From: Candidatus Uhrbacteria bacterium
GTDB lineage: Bacteria; Patescibacteriota; Patescibacteriia; JACQRZ01
Assembly (NCBI GenBank): GCA_016186045.1
Contig: JACPMJ010000001.1
Span: 1 to 37,221, forward strand
DNA length: 37,221 nt
Direction: 5' to 3'
The position numbers and the translations under genes were made by a program. Every line of letters starts with the position of its first letter. Position 1 is the stretch's first letter. Shown here in pieces: positions 7,075 to 14,637 of the stretch. Below the pieces are notes generated by a model. That model did no database searches. It saw only the letters and a list, made by a program, of their open reading frames with translations, and was not told where the DNA came from.

Positions 7075-7281
7075 TCATGTCAATGAAATTTCTGCTTGCC
7101 GAAGGATGGAATGGAGTGTTCCTATTGGTATATCCTTCGTATGATACGGAACCGTAACTCTTTTTCCTGTGATAGGATGATAAAAAATATAATGACTTCC
7201 TGTTGTATGGTCAAGGTGGAAGCCACGCTTCTTCAGAATCTGCATTAATTTACGAGGCGTAAGTCGAGGAACTTTTGACAT
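7075..7281 (-). CDS. hicA: HicA-like mRNA interferase toxin
   Basis: 68 residues: MSKVPRLTPRKLMQILKKRGF, then TGSHYIFYHPITGKRVTVPYHTKDIPIGTLHSILRQAEIS. This is the full double-stranded-RNA-binding-like HicA (YcfA) fold with the conserved catalytic histidine in GSHYIF. HicA toxins cleave mRNA and tmRNA and are neutralised by HicB. The start overlaps the end of hicB by 32 nt in another frame, so the genes are coupled, with the antitoxin first and the toxin second. The length is typical and nothing is missing. Confidence 0.85.
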   Translation of the reverse strand: MSKVPRLTPRKLMQILKKRGFHLDHTTGSHYIFYHPITGKRVTVPYHTKDIPIGTLHSILRQAEISLT

Positions 7282-7531
7282 GTACTATTTTTTCTTTTGA
7301 GGAATAGTCATTCACCTGCACTGCAGAAATAAAACTATCTTGATCTGAAGGAATTGGTTGACCGTGTTTTTTAAGACTTGCGATATATCCCACTATTGCA
7401 TCCAGAGCCATCGCCTTTGCTTTTTTCAGATTCTTTCCATAAGTAACACACCCCTGTAGTGCTGGGACTGTGACCGTAAATCCGCCTTCCGGTTCCGGTC
7501 TAAAAATCAGATTGTATGAAAGATTATTCAT
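7250..7531 (-). CDS. hicB: HicB-like antitoxin
   Basis: 93 residues from ATG 7531. The segment YNLIFRPEPEGGFTVTVPALQGCVTYGKNLKKAKAMALDAI is the HicB partial RNase-H-like fold (strands, then the 'E..G.Ga..PaLpGc.t.G.t..eA' signature). The C-terminal tail is short and lacks an obvious HTH or RHH, so it neutralises HicA but may not bind DNA itself. Upstream in-frame starts are rejected because a promoter (7539-7566) ends seven bases before this ATG, giving a leaderless message. It is encoded directly after an orphan gene on the same strand. Confidence 0.8.
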   Translation of the reverse strand: MNNLSYNLIFRPEPEGGFTVTVPALQGCVTYGKNLKKAKAMALDAIVGYIASLKKHGQPIPSDQDSFISAVQVNDYSSKEKIVHVKSSSTYAS

Positions 7532-7538
7532 ATCTTTT

Positions 7539-7566
7539 AGAATAACAAATGAGAAAATCCTGTCAA
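7539..7566 (-). promoter_or_regulatory. Promoter of hicBA
   Basis: TTGACA (7566-7561), a 16-nt spacer and TATTCT (7544-7539). The predicted start falls at or within a base or two of the hicB ATG (7531), so the message is leaderless. Confidence 0.65.
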
Positions 7567-7627
7567 TTTTTTTCATAAATAAAAACCGCCAGAGGTCTTG
7601 TGACGTGGCGATATTAAGAGATTGCAT

Positions 7628-8086
7628 TTACTCGACGAGGGTAAAGTGATGCACTATCGTGCGCGATCTATTGAGATTCTGGTAAGTATAACTTGTCACC
7701 TCTCCCATATTTGTAGGCAGAGAAAATCCATCATAAAACTGACTAAAAACCTTCAGTTTTAGGAACTCATCTATCTCAACCTTGATCTCGGCAGACCCCA
7801 TCTTATGAGGACTGCACTGAAACATAACAGATACGCTTCTCTCTCCGATTTTTTCAATCAATACCGGAAGAATCTTCTCACGGAACTTCTTCAATTCATC
7901 GGCATATGCGTACTCCTCTCCACACCAGAACGATTGTTTTCTCTTAAAAAACTGGCTCTCACAATCCTGAAGTGCTTCAATCAACTCCTCCCATTTGTTA
8001 GTAATGATTTTTACATCAGTTGGTTGTTCGCGCGGATCATTGCGATATTTCCGCGCTCTTTCCTCGCGTTCAAATGCTTCAAACAT
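7628..8086 (-). CDS. Orphan acidic protein with strong Shine-Dalgarno site
   Basis: 152 residues from ATG 8086 (MFEAFEREERARKYRND). The start is chosen by the AAAGGAGAG site 8-9 nt upstream and the promoter at 8130-8158. I do not recognise it. The N-terminal half is helical and highly charged and the C-terminal half is strand-rich (SVSVMFQCSPHKMGSAEIKVEIDEFLKL). It has no membrane segment or metal motif. It is divergent from the second TrmB-like gene, with back-to-back promoters in 148 bp, so the two may be co-regulated. Confidence 0.55.
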   Translation of the reverse strand: MFEAFEREERARKYRNDPREQPTDVKIITNKWEELIEALQDCESQFFKRKQSFWCGEEYAYADELKKFREKILPVLIEKIGERSVSVMFQCSPHKMGSAEIKVEIDEFLKLKVFSQFYDGFSLPTNMGEVTSYTYQNLNRSRTIVHHFTLVE

Positions 8087-8129
8087 GCGATCCTCTCTCC
8101 TTTCAAAGAACAGGTGTAATACAAAAATA

Positions 8130-8158
8130 AGTATATCATAATATAACAATCATGTCAA
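8130..8158 (-). promoter_or_regulatory. Promoter of the orphan gene at 7628
   Basis: TTGACA (8158-8153), a 17-nt spacer and TATACT (8135-8130), near consensus. It lies 18 bp from the -35 box of the divergent TrmB-like gene. Confidence 0.7.
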
Positions 8159-8175
8159 GTGTATTTTATTTATAT

Positions 8176-8226
8176 TTGACAAAATTTATATATAATTATA
8201 TAATTGTAATATATATAAATTACAAT
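8176..8226 (+). promoter_or_regulatory. Consensus promoter with dyad before the second TrmB-like gene
   Basis: TTGACA (8176-8181), a 17-nt spacer and TATAAT (8199-8204), a perfect sigma70 match. Dyad ATTGTAAT (8203-8210) / ATTACAAT (8219-8226) overlaps the -10 box and start site. A second, AT-only dyad (8184-8195/8210-8221) encloses it. Autoregulation by the TrmB-like protein is the simplest reading. Confidence 0.65.
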
Positions 8227-8234
8227 AAATACCT

Positions 8235-9026
8235 ATGACGGGCAAAATAAAGGGATCTGAGCTCACACATCAATTAGACAATGTCCTTAATGAGCTTAGA
8301 TTATCTCCTACCGAGCGCCAGCTCTACCTACTCTCACTCTCGACAGGGCCTCTCTCTGTAAGTGATCTTGCAAAGCGACTTGGAGTTCAGAGACCGTACC
8401 TCTACACCGTGATAAAATCGTTACGCGAAAAAGGACTGGCCCCTGGACAAGGCCCACATTACCAAAAGACATTCATCGTAGAGCCTCCATCGGTCATTTT
8501 GAGTCTCCTTCGGAAGCGCCGGACGATCCTTGACGGCCTTGCAAGCGAGGTAGTAGCCGATATGCCGAAATATCTCGCCACCTATAAGCAGGGAGGGTTA
8601 AAAACGCAAGTTCTTTTTTATGAAGGCAGGGATAAATTTGTAGAACTCTACAATCTTATTTTAGAAGAAGAAGCGCAAGAGACCGTTTACTTCGGCGAGG
8701 TAAAACATTTTTTCACGCTTCTTGAAGAAAAACGGGTACAAGAATGGATTAGGCGACGTATTGAGAAAAAAGTAACTATTCGTACATTGATGATCGATGA
8801 TCCACTTGCGCATACGATCCCAACGGATAAGGCTCTATATCGTGAAACAAAAGTGATGCCATCTGATCTGTCGAAAAGCTTCCCCTCTTCATTTCAAGTA
8901 TTTGGGAAGAGTCTCATCTTCTGGCAACCACATACACCTGCCGCCGTTGTGCTAAAAGATGAGTACATCGCCGACCTTCATCGCGGAATATTTGACCTAT
9001 TATGGAAACTTGGAAGGGAAATATGA
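8235..9026 (+). CDS. TrmB-family transcriptional regulator (second paralogue)
   Basis: 263 residues. The winged helix is at ~20-70 (LSPTERQLYLLSLSTGPLSVSDLAKRLG, then VQRPYLYTVIKSLREKGL). The linker is at ~90-115 and the effector domain starts near 125 (TQVLFYEGRDKFVELYNLILEEEAQETVYFGEV), matching the layout of the protein at 6089. Both have the FYEG motif and an RETxxMP or RETRLLP segment. It is probably a one-component sensor with unknown ligand. There is no ribosome-binding site; the leader is ~24 nt. A perfect terminator follows at 9039-9075. Confidence 0.8.
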   Translation: MTGKIKGSELTHQLDNVLNELRLSPTERQLYLLSLSTGPLSVSDLAKRLGVQRPYLYTVIKSLREKGLAPGQGPHYQKTFIVEPPSVILSLLRKRRTILDGLASEVVADMPKYLATYKQGGLKTQVLFYEGRDKFVELYNLILEEEAQETVYFGEVKHFFTLLEEKRVQEWIRRRIEKKVTIRTLMIDDPLAHTIPTDKALYRETKVMPSDLSKSFPSSFQVFGKSLIFWQPHTPAAVVLKDEYIADLHRGIFDLLWKLGREI

Positions 9027-9038
9027 GTACTCTAGTCA

Positions 9039-9075
9039 AACCAAAAACAGAGGCATCATGCCTCTGTTTTTGGTT
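9039..9075 (+). terminator. Perfect 18-bp hairpin terminator after the TrmB-like gene
   Basis: Bases 9039-9056 pair exactly with 9058-9075; the 3' side ends CTCTGTTTTTGG. It works in both directions. The core CAGAGGC/GCCTCTG is the recurrent stem of this window. Confidence 0.85.
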
Positions 9076-9096
9076 GGGAATATCCAATCTATATTA

Positions 9097-9231
9097 CTAC
9101 GCTATTTGAAGTTTTAACTTAATCGTCTGTATATCCCTCTCTTGCCTCTCAATATGATCTTGAAGCCGCTTGAGCCATTCAACTAATAAAAATTTATATT
9201 CTAATTGTTTTTCAAAATTTTTTTCTTCCAT
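9097..9231 (-). CDS. Possible 44-residue amphipathic helical protein
   Basis: An ATG at 9231-9229 opens a 44-codon frame ending TAG at 9099-9097: MEEKNFEKQLEYKFLLVEWL, then KRLQDHIERQERDIQTIKLK and LQIA. The heptad-like spacing of L, I and W among charged residues predicts one long amphipathic helix or coiled coil. It sits just downstream of tRNA-Gly on the same strand. There is no ribosome-binding site or family match, and the length alone is weak evidence. Confidence 0.35.
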   Translation of the reverse strand: MEEKNFEKQLEYKFLLVEWLKRLQDHIERQERDIQTIKLKLQIA

Positions 9232-9256
9232 ATATGAAACATAAAAAGTTTTACTC

Positions 9257-9331
9257 TGGAGCGGGTAGAGGGAGTCGAACCCTCGTCAAGTGATTGGCAA
9301 CCACCTATAATAGCCGTTATACGATACCCGC
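9257..9331 (-). tRNA. tRNA-Gly(GCC)
   Basis: Acceptor stem GCGGGTA/TACCCGC, discriminator T and an encoded CCA. The T arm is AGGGTTCGACTCCCT. The anticodon arm is GGTGG-TTGCCAA-TCACT, with anticodon GCC. The last bases (9254-9265 on the plus strand) recur at 1553-1564. The upstream flank (9331-9368) holds two small hairpins, ATTGC/GCAAT and GCGGGC/GCCCGC. Confidence 0.95.
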
Positions 9332-9398
9332 CCATTATTGCTTCGCAATGTTGGGCGGGCAAGCCCGCTTTCATCGCAAAGTATTTCTTCCCTACATT

Positions 9399-9869
9399 TC
9401 AATAATGATACTGTTTTCCATGAACAATGGTCATCGCCCGATAGACCTGTTCAAGTACTACTATCCTAACAAGCTGATGCGGAAACGTCAACGCGGAAAA
9501 ACTGCATCGCGTATTCGCGCGTTCTAAAACTTCGTCAGATAGCCCCAATGCTCCGCCGATACAGAATACTATCATTCCGCCACACTCACCATGACCTTGT
9601 ATGAGCTCCGCGAAAGATTCCGATGAAAAACTTTTTCCCTTGATTTCAAGAGCAATGCAATATGCATCTTTTGGAATTATTTTTATCATCTTGCCCCCTT
9701 CTTTTGCAAGAACTTGAATGCGTTCAGCAGAAGAACGAAACGGCTCTTCCGGTATTTCATGGACAGAAAACTTCGCGTACGCGCCAAGGCGCTTTACGTA
9801 TTCTTTTTCCGCGTCGCGCCAATATTGTTCTTTCAGTTTTCCGATACAGATTATTTTGATGTGATACAT
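9399..9869 (-). CDS. rlmH: 23S rRNA (pseudouridine-1915-N3)-methyltransferase RlmH
   Basis: 156 residues, the normal RlmH length. N-terminus YHIKIICIGKLKEQYWRDAEKEYVKRL; the SPOUT knot motifs are IVFCIGGALGLSDEVLERA (SAM-binding loop) and the C-terminal FPHQLVRIVVLEQVYRAMTIVHGKQYHY, ending in the conserved H-x-x-YH tail. It methylates pseudouridine 1915 in helix 69 of 23S rRNA after subunit joining. There is no ribosome-binding site before the ATG, as for most core genes here. A MITE-like repeat lies 16 bp upstream of its start. Confidence 0.95.
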   Translation of the reverse strand: MYHIKIICIGKLKEQYWRDAEKEYVKRLGAYAKFSVHEIPEEPFRSSAERIQVLAKEGGKMIKIIPKDAYCIALEIKGKSFSSESFAELIQGHGECGGMIVFCIGGALGLSDEVLERANTRCSFSALTFPHQLVRIVVLEQVYRAMTIVHGKQYHY

Positions 9870-9884
9870 ATTTTTTAAATTTCT

Positions 9885-10022
9885 GGATCAGACTGTCCGC
9901 GAATTGTCATCCCCGTGAAGACGGGGATCCAGCTTTAAGACAGAATCGTTCTATTTAGTGGATTCCCGCCTTCGCGGGAATGACATACGGGAAAGTTTTC
10001 GCAATTTTTAGACGGTCTGATG
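9885..10022. repeat. MITE-like repeat element with terminal inverted repeats
   Basis: The ends are imperfect inverted repeats: left ATCAGACTGTCCGCGAATTG, and right (reverse complement) ATCAGACCGTCTAAAAATTG, 15 of 20 identical. Inside are two palindromic blocks of the 'TCATCCCCG..CGGGGATCC' and 'GGATTCCCGCCTTCGCGGGAATGACA' type. The same left end begins the repeat near 31758. It is non-coding. Confidence 0.6.
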
Positions 10023-10033
10023 ACAATTTTATA

Positions 10034-11236
10034 TTACTCCTTCATCTTATATTGAATAAACAATCCCAGCGAAACTAGCACGGCCGTCACTCCTATCGCC
10101 GTAAGATATTGAAAGACTGTCTGTGTCTCCTTGCTTCTATCCGGAATAGTCTCCTCTTGGTGTGTTTTTTCTTTTTCCGGATTTTTTATCAGAACAATGT
10201 CACTCTCATAGCGCGGTAGTACGCGATACCCCGCCGCGGTTTGACTGACGATACCCGTTACGGAAAGCTCATCGCCCGCATACAGTTTTCTTTTCTCAAT
10301 TCCTGTTGATTTTTTTATATAGACGCGCACCTCGCCACTCCCGTCATCTACAAACACATACGGCCAGCGAACTTCAATAACCTCTCCTTTCAACGAGACG
10401 AGATACCCCTCCGTCTCCTCGCTAATATCACCGGTTTCCGTCGTCTTAGGCAGAGGAGTCGCGCCATGAGATACGATACTGATCGCATCTTTTCCTGTTA
10501 TCCGCACACGCATCTCATCGCTACTTTCTTGAAGTATACCAGAAACATCGATGATGTCACCCGTGGCAATATCCGGAAAATCTTTTCTATAACTATAAAT
10601 CTGAATGCCAGATCCGGCAACATAAAAAAGCGTCTTGCCCAGAACACCCGGCTCTACGGACACCACCGCGCGAAATTTTACACTCTCTCCCAGTTCTAAT
10701 GCGCGAACTTTTTCAATGGGTGTTTTACTCAAGGATTCTTTCTCTGTATATTGATATGCTATGATACGAGCAGTATTCTTTTTCTTTGTATTTCTGGATA
10801 TGGTTTTTTGCACCTTACTGATCTTTTTTTTATCATTCGCGCCCGATGTCTTCATCCACTTCCACACACCGTCTTTCGCCTTTGTAAGGATTCTATCTTC
10901 CGGCGCATCCTCATAATCCACCGAATCAACGACATCCCCTTCACTGTCAAACACATATATCGCGTCAGCAGTGTTTTGCAATCGTAATGTCGATTGCGCC
11001 TGCGCCAAAGAAAAACTTTTTTGCGACTGGATCAGACTGTCTGGCGGAAAGATAAATACCCCTGAGCTTTTCTCCGTCTTGATATTCCATCCTGATATGT
11101 CTATCGGCGCACTTGAAATATTTTTCAGTGAAATAAATTCTTTAGTATCGCGCCCTAGAGGATTTGGATACACCTCTTCTATAATAACATTCCCTGATAC
11201 CGTTTTCTTACTATCGCCCGACATTTTTTCGCCCAC
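10034..11236 (-). CDS. C-terminal part of a split lamin-tail surface protein (LTD + two OB-folds + TM anchor)
   Basis: 400 residues from GTG 11236, or 396 from ATG 11224. Domains in order: lamin-tail (LTD) domain ~15-130 (NVIIEEVYPNPLGRDTKEFISLKN...); OB-fold-like domain ~175-265 (VKFRAVVSVEPGVLGKTLFYV...); second OB-like domain ~275-345 (LKGEVIEVRWPYVFVDDGSGEV...); a charged spacer; one TM helix (~375-393) and a KMKE cytoplasmic end. It has no signal peptide, which makes no sense for a surface protein on its own. The frame continues upstream of the start as a natural Lys/Pro/Ala/Gln linker without a start codon. It is best read as the C-terminal half of the gene at 11179-13104, cut off by a frameshift. 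Confidence 0.75.
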   Translation of the reverse strand: MGEKMSGDSKKTVSGNVIIEEVYPNPLGRDTKEFISLKNISSAPIDISGWNIKTEKSSGVFIFPPDSLIQSQKSFSLAQAQSTLRLQNTADAIYVFDSEGDVVDSVDYEDAPEDRILTKAKDGVWKWMKTSGANDKKKISKVQKTISRNTKKKNTARIIAYQYTEKESLSKTPIEKVRALELGESVKFRAVVSVEPGVLGKTLFYVAGSGIQIYSYRKDFPDIATGDIIDVSGILQESSDEMRVRITGKDAISIVSHGATPLPKTTETGDISEETEGYLVSLKGEVIEVRWPYVFVDDGSGEVRVYIKKSTGIEKRKLYAGDELSVTGIVSQTAAGYRVLPRYESDIVLIKNPEKEKTHQEETIPDRSKETQTVFQYLTAIGVTAVLVSLGLFIQYKMKE

Positions 11237-13104
11237 ATCTTGTGTCGATACTTTTTGAGCCGCCGGCTCTTTTGTGCGATCCGAATATGCTTCGTCTCCA
11301 CTACCTCATGCGTGAGATCACGTACGCGAAGCGTAGTGGTATATTCGCCCGTCTTTGAAAAGACATGCCGAACATACTCGCCTTCTGCTTTTCCTCCATC
11401 TCCAAAGTCCCACTGAAACACAAGCGGATCACGCTCCCTGTCAAACGTATCGCTCGCGTCAAAAACAATATCTTCTCCAACGATGCCTCTTGCGGGAAAT
11501 ATCACCGTAACGTCCGGCGCTTGATTTTCCCACACAAACATATTTTTTGCTCCCGGTGTCAGCGTTTTTGTCCATACCGTCAGTCCGTCAGAGTTTTTCA
11601 CAGCGCTCAATCCTATGAGAGCCTTCTCCTGATAGGTAAATATTGCGTTCGCTTTCTCCGAGCCCGCCTGATACAGCTTTATACTATCTCCGCCAATATT
11701 TTTTAATGCGATATTGCTCTTTTTTCTCGGTATGACTGTGTACGTATTCGATTTTAATATCGTGGATGAAAAATCCTTTTGCGAGATGCTGTATTTTTGT
11801 CCGTTTTCGGAGACGAGAAACCATCCGGCAAGATCTATATCATTTTTTCCCGCATTAAAAAGCTCGACAAACTCTTCTTGCCCCTCGCTCATCGCGGGGT
11901 TTGGCAGCACCTCGCTAATTTGAATATCTTTCACAAGAACGGTCTTTTTTTCATCCGTTGTATTGACCACTTCTGTGGTAATACTATTTGACCGTCCCTT
12001 TGTCGGCGTTGTCGTTATTTTAAAATCAACACTATTGTTATAGGTGTTGTGTCCATCTCCTGTGCGCGCCACCGCGTCCGGGTCATAGGAACGCGGCGCG
12101 TTGTTTTGTATGTTTCCATCATTGAAATTTCCATACGACACGTCATCAATACTCTCATGATTTTGATTAAAAAGAACGATCCTGTCCCCCGCATTATTCA
12201 GACTTCCCTTTGGATTCTCTATCACAAAAAAACGCTCGTTACCCAAAGTACCAAGCGTTCCGGAAAGACGCGTCTCTGTTTTTGAGGCGTCTTCAACCGT
12301 CCATCCGTCAAGCGGAATAATTCTGTTCGTCGCGTTATACAGCTCGATCCACTCTTTTTCTTCATCGACCGGATCAGAGACAAACTCGTTTATCACCACA
12401 TCCCCGCGCAATGGTCTCCATAACATTTCCGACGCAGCAGCTTGTTCAAAAGATTGTATTTGTTTCTGTGTACTACTCACTGAAGAACTGTTTTGATCTG
12501 TTGACGGCGTGGATGAGTGAGATGATACCATGTCCGGAGTAGTAGTCGTATTCTCCTGATTTGTTTGTTGCTGAACCGTGATACTATTTTGCGCGCCAAT
12601 GGTATGCCCGCTCGCGTGCTGGGCCCAATTCGCAGATGAATAATCTCGCGCGCGAAGATCTTTCCGCTCCAATGAATACTCCGGCGCGGGTATATACGTA
12701 AACTGCTCAATGATATCCCCGTTTTTATTTTTCAACGCGATCGGCTCTCCACTCTCATTCAGTGTTTCCCAAGAACTATCTATAAGCGTTCCGATAAAGA
12801 ACGGGTAATCACTGACGGTATTTGTCGCAACGTCCGCAATCACCGCGTATTCTCCCGTCTCAATAATAAGATCTCCGCGATACGCGGAAAGACCATGATG
12901 TGTCCCGTTTTCAAAAAATTTCCAGCCGATAAGATCAACCGCCGTTGACCCTGTATTATATATTTCTATCCACTCATGATCTGATTTTTCAAATGCCGCT
13001 ATTTCCGTAATGACTATATCGCCATCTGCCGCGCGCGCATACGGAGAAAAATAAAAAAATAAAGCGGCAGACACACAGAATACCGCTCCCACGTACATCT
13101 TCAT
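11179..13104 (-). CDS. N-terminal part of a split lamin-tail/PKD surface protein
   Basis: 641 residues. A signal peptide (MKMYVGAVFCVSAALFFYFS, cut after ARA) is followed by LTD 1 (~29-165), a Ser/Thr/Gln linker (~170-222), LTD 2 (~233-370), LTD 3 (~395-520) and a PKD domain (~528-610, FQWDFGDGG...YVRHVFSKTGEYTTTLRVRD). LTD domains are Ig-like folds found in secreted bacterial proteins, including many from candidate phyla. The last ~28 residues are an unnatural Arg/Lys-rich tail read in the wrong frame. Adding one A to the run at 11270-11273 restores one frame: ...RIAQKEPAAQKVSTQDVGEK... into the next LTD. The intact protein would be about 1,035 residues, exported and anchored by its C-terminal TM. 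Confidence 0.8.
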   Translation of the reverse strand: MKMYVGAVFCVSAALFFYFSPYARAADGDIVITEIAAFEKSDHEWIEIYNTGSTAVDLIGWKFFENGTHHGLSAYRGDLIIETGEYAVIADVATNTVSDYPFFIGTLIDSSWETLNESGEPIALKNKNGDIIEQFTYIPAPEYSLERKDLRARDYSSANWAQHASGHTIGAQNSITVQQQTNQENTTTTPDMVSSHSSTPSTDQNSSSVSSTQKQIQSFEQAAASEMLWRPLRGDVVINEFVSDPVDEEKEWIELYNATNRIIPLDGWTVEDASKTETRLSGTLGTLGNERFFVIENPKGSLNNAGDRIVLFNQNHESIDDVSYGNFNDGNIQNNAPRSYDPDAVARTGDGHNTYNNSVDFKITTTPTKGRSNSITTEVVNTTDEKKTVLVKDIQISEVLPNPAMSEGQEEFVELFNAGKNDIDLAGWFLVSENGQKYSISQKDFSSTILKSNTYTVIPRKKSNIALKNIGGDSIKLYQAGSEKANAIFTYQEKALIGLSAVKNSDGLTVWTKTLTPGAKNMFVWENQAPDVTVIFPARGIVGEDIVFDASDTFDRERDPLVFQWDFGDGGKAEGEYVRHVFSKTGEYTTTLRVRDLTHEVVETKHIRIAQKSRRLKKYRHKMWAKKCRAIVRKRYQGMLL

Positions 13105-13150
13105 AAAAAAATGAGCGTACTATGCTTCTTTCCTATAGCATACCACATTA

Positions 13151-13179
13151 TTGACATGCGCCCCCCATCTGATTAAATA
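13151..13179 (+). promoter_or_regulatory. Promoter of the beta-CASP gene
   Basis: TTGACA (13151-13156), a 17-nt spacer and TAAATA (13174-13179), in the gap divergent to the lamin-tail gene. The expected start is ~13186, giving a ~30-nt leader with no well-placed Shine-Dalgarno. Confidence 0.5.
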
Positions 13180-13217
13180 CATAGGAGAGATACTTCTAAA
13201 GAATTCACGAATTTTTT

Positions 13218-14579
13218 ATGAAAAAACTTTCTTTTTTTGGAGGCGCAAAAACAGTCACCGGCGCGAATTATCTTTTGGAACTTGACGACACAAAAATTCT
13301 CATAGACTGCGGCATGTTTCAAGGAGACCGATACGCGGAAGAACGCAATCACGAGCCTTTTCCCTATGATCCATCATCCATAGACTATGTATGTATCACG
13401 CATGCACACGCGGATCATATTGGTCGCCTTCCAAAACTTCATAAAGATGGCTTTCATAATACCATTATCTCAACTCCACCAACACATGATCTTACTGCGG
13501 TCATGCTGGATGATGCTTTACGGATCATGAAACATGAGTGTGAGCAACACAATACTCCCGATCTCTATGGCGAAACCGACGTGAAACATACTCTTACACT
13601 TTTCAAAACACATCCTTACAACGAACCTTTCAAAATAGGGAAAAATAATGACATCTCCATAACATTTCGTGACGCCGGACATATCTTAGGCTCGGCGATG
13701 ATTGAAATTGAATATCAAGGAACACGCATCGTCTTTACCGGAGATCTCGGAAACCATCCATCGCCCTTATTGGATGATACCTATCATCTTCTAGAAACGG
13801 ATTATGTCGTCATGGAGTCCGTCTATGGAAATCGTCTTCATGAGAGCCATGCGGAACGGAAAACAGCGCTTGAGCGCGCCATTGAGAATACGGCTGCAAA
13901 AAAGGGAGCGCTCATTATGCCGGTATTCGCGCTGGAACGCACACAAGAAGTACTTGCCGAGCTGAATGAGCTTGTTGAAAACAGCCGTATTCCGCGTATC
14001 CCGATTTTTTTAGACAGCCCGCTCGCCATTCACGCGACCGCGGTATATAAAAAATATGAAAACTACTTTAATAAAGATGCGCAAAAAATTATACAATCAG
14101 GAGATGACCTCTTTCAGTTTCCCGGATTAACATTTTCAGAAACACATGAAGAGTCAAAAAAAATTAACGACATACCATCTCCAAAAATAATTATGGCGGG
14201 AAACCCACATGGATATGGCAGTCGTATCGCACACCACTTCCTTCGCTATTTGCCGCATGAAAAAAACACCGCGGTATTTGTGGGATACGCACGTGTCAGC
14301 AGTTTGGGAAGAAGACTTACAGACGGCGCGAAAGAGGTGAATATTCTCGGCCATGCCATACCGGTGCGCGCGGAGATTATTAATATCTCCGGCTACTCAT
14401 CACATGCGGATCAAGCACAGTTGCGGACATTTGTTTCTCGCATAAAAAAACCGATAAAAAATATCTTTGTCGCCATGGGAGAGCCGGAATCATCAGAGTC
14501 CATCGCGCGCGTCATTCGTGATGAGCTCGGTATCAAAACAACTGTTCCGAATCTCGGCGACGTGGTAGAATTGGAATAA
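13218..14579 (+). CDS. Metallo-beta-lactamase / beta-CASP ribonuclease (YSH1/CPSF73-like, COG1236)
   Basis: 453 residues, the usual size. Motif 1: LIDCGMFQG. Motif 2: THAHADHIGRLP (zinc ligands). Motif 3: DAGHILGSAMIEIE. Motif 4: VFTGDLGNH. The beta-CASP region starts at ESVYGNRLHE and contains VFALERTQEVLAEL, MAGNPHGYGSR and the C-terminal GYSSHADQAQL. These are the complete catalytic set of two-zinc RNA endo/exonucleases such as RNase J relatives and CPSF73. In bacteria this group is linked to mRNA turnover or 3'-end processing, though the substrate of this branch is not fixed. It is followed after ~60 bp by the LOG-like gene on the same strand. Confidence 0.9.
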   Translation: MKKLSFFGGAKTVTGANYLLELDDTKILIDCGMFQGDRYAEERNHEPFPYDPSSIDYVCITHAHADHIGRLPKLHKDGFHNTIISTPPTHDLTAVMLDDALRIMKHECEQHNTPDLYGETDVKHTLTLFKTHPYNEPFKIGKNNDISITFRDAGHILGSAMIEIEYQGTRIVFTGDLGNHPSPLLDDTYHLLETDYVVMESVYGNRLHESHAERKTALERAIENTAAKKGALIMPVFALERTQEVLAELNELVENSRIPRIPIFLDSPLAIHATAVYKKYENYFNKDAQKIIQSGDDLFQFPGLTFSETHEESKKINDIPSPKIIMAGNPHGYGSRIAHHFLRYLPHEKNTAVFVGYARVSSLGRRLTDGAKEVNILGHAIPVRAEIINISGYSSHADQAQLRTFVSRIKKPIKNIFVAMGEPESSESIARVIRDELGIKTTVPNLGDVVELE

Positions 14580-14580
14580 A

Positions 14581-14620
14581 CAGTTCTTAGTTCACAGTTC
14601 ACAGTTGTCAGTTCTTAGTA
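14581..14620. repeat. Short tandem-like repeat of AGTTC(T/A)(T/C)AG units
   Basis: The gap after the beta-CASP gene is a run of near-repeats (cagttcttag, ttcacagttc, acagttgtca, gttcttag). Similar short runs occur at 24707-24722 and 32607-32640. They are non-coding and look like degenerate remnants of a dispersed low-complexity element. Confidence 0.5.
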
Positions 14621-14637
14621 ATCACATATATTCACAT

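Noticed and set aside
11210-11236. Programmed -1 frameshift at the AAAAAA run before ATG 11224 as the link between the two lamin-tail frames
   Set aside because: The frame-0 residues before that run are an unnatural Arg/Lys-rich string, while the other frame is a natural linker already from ~11270. The break must lie at 11270-11273, which fits a base loss better than ribosomal slippage at the A6 run.
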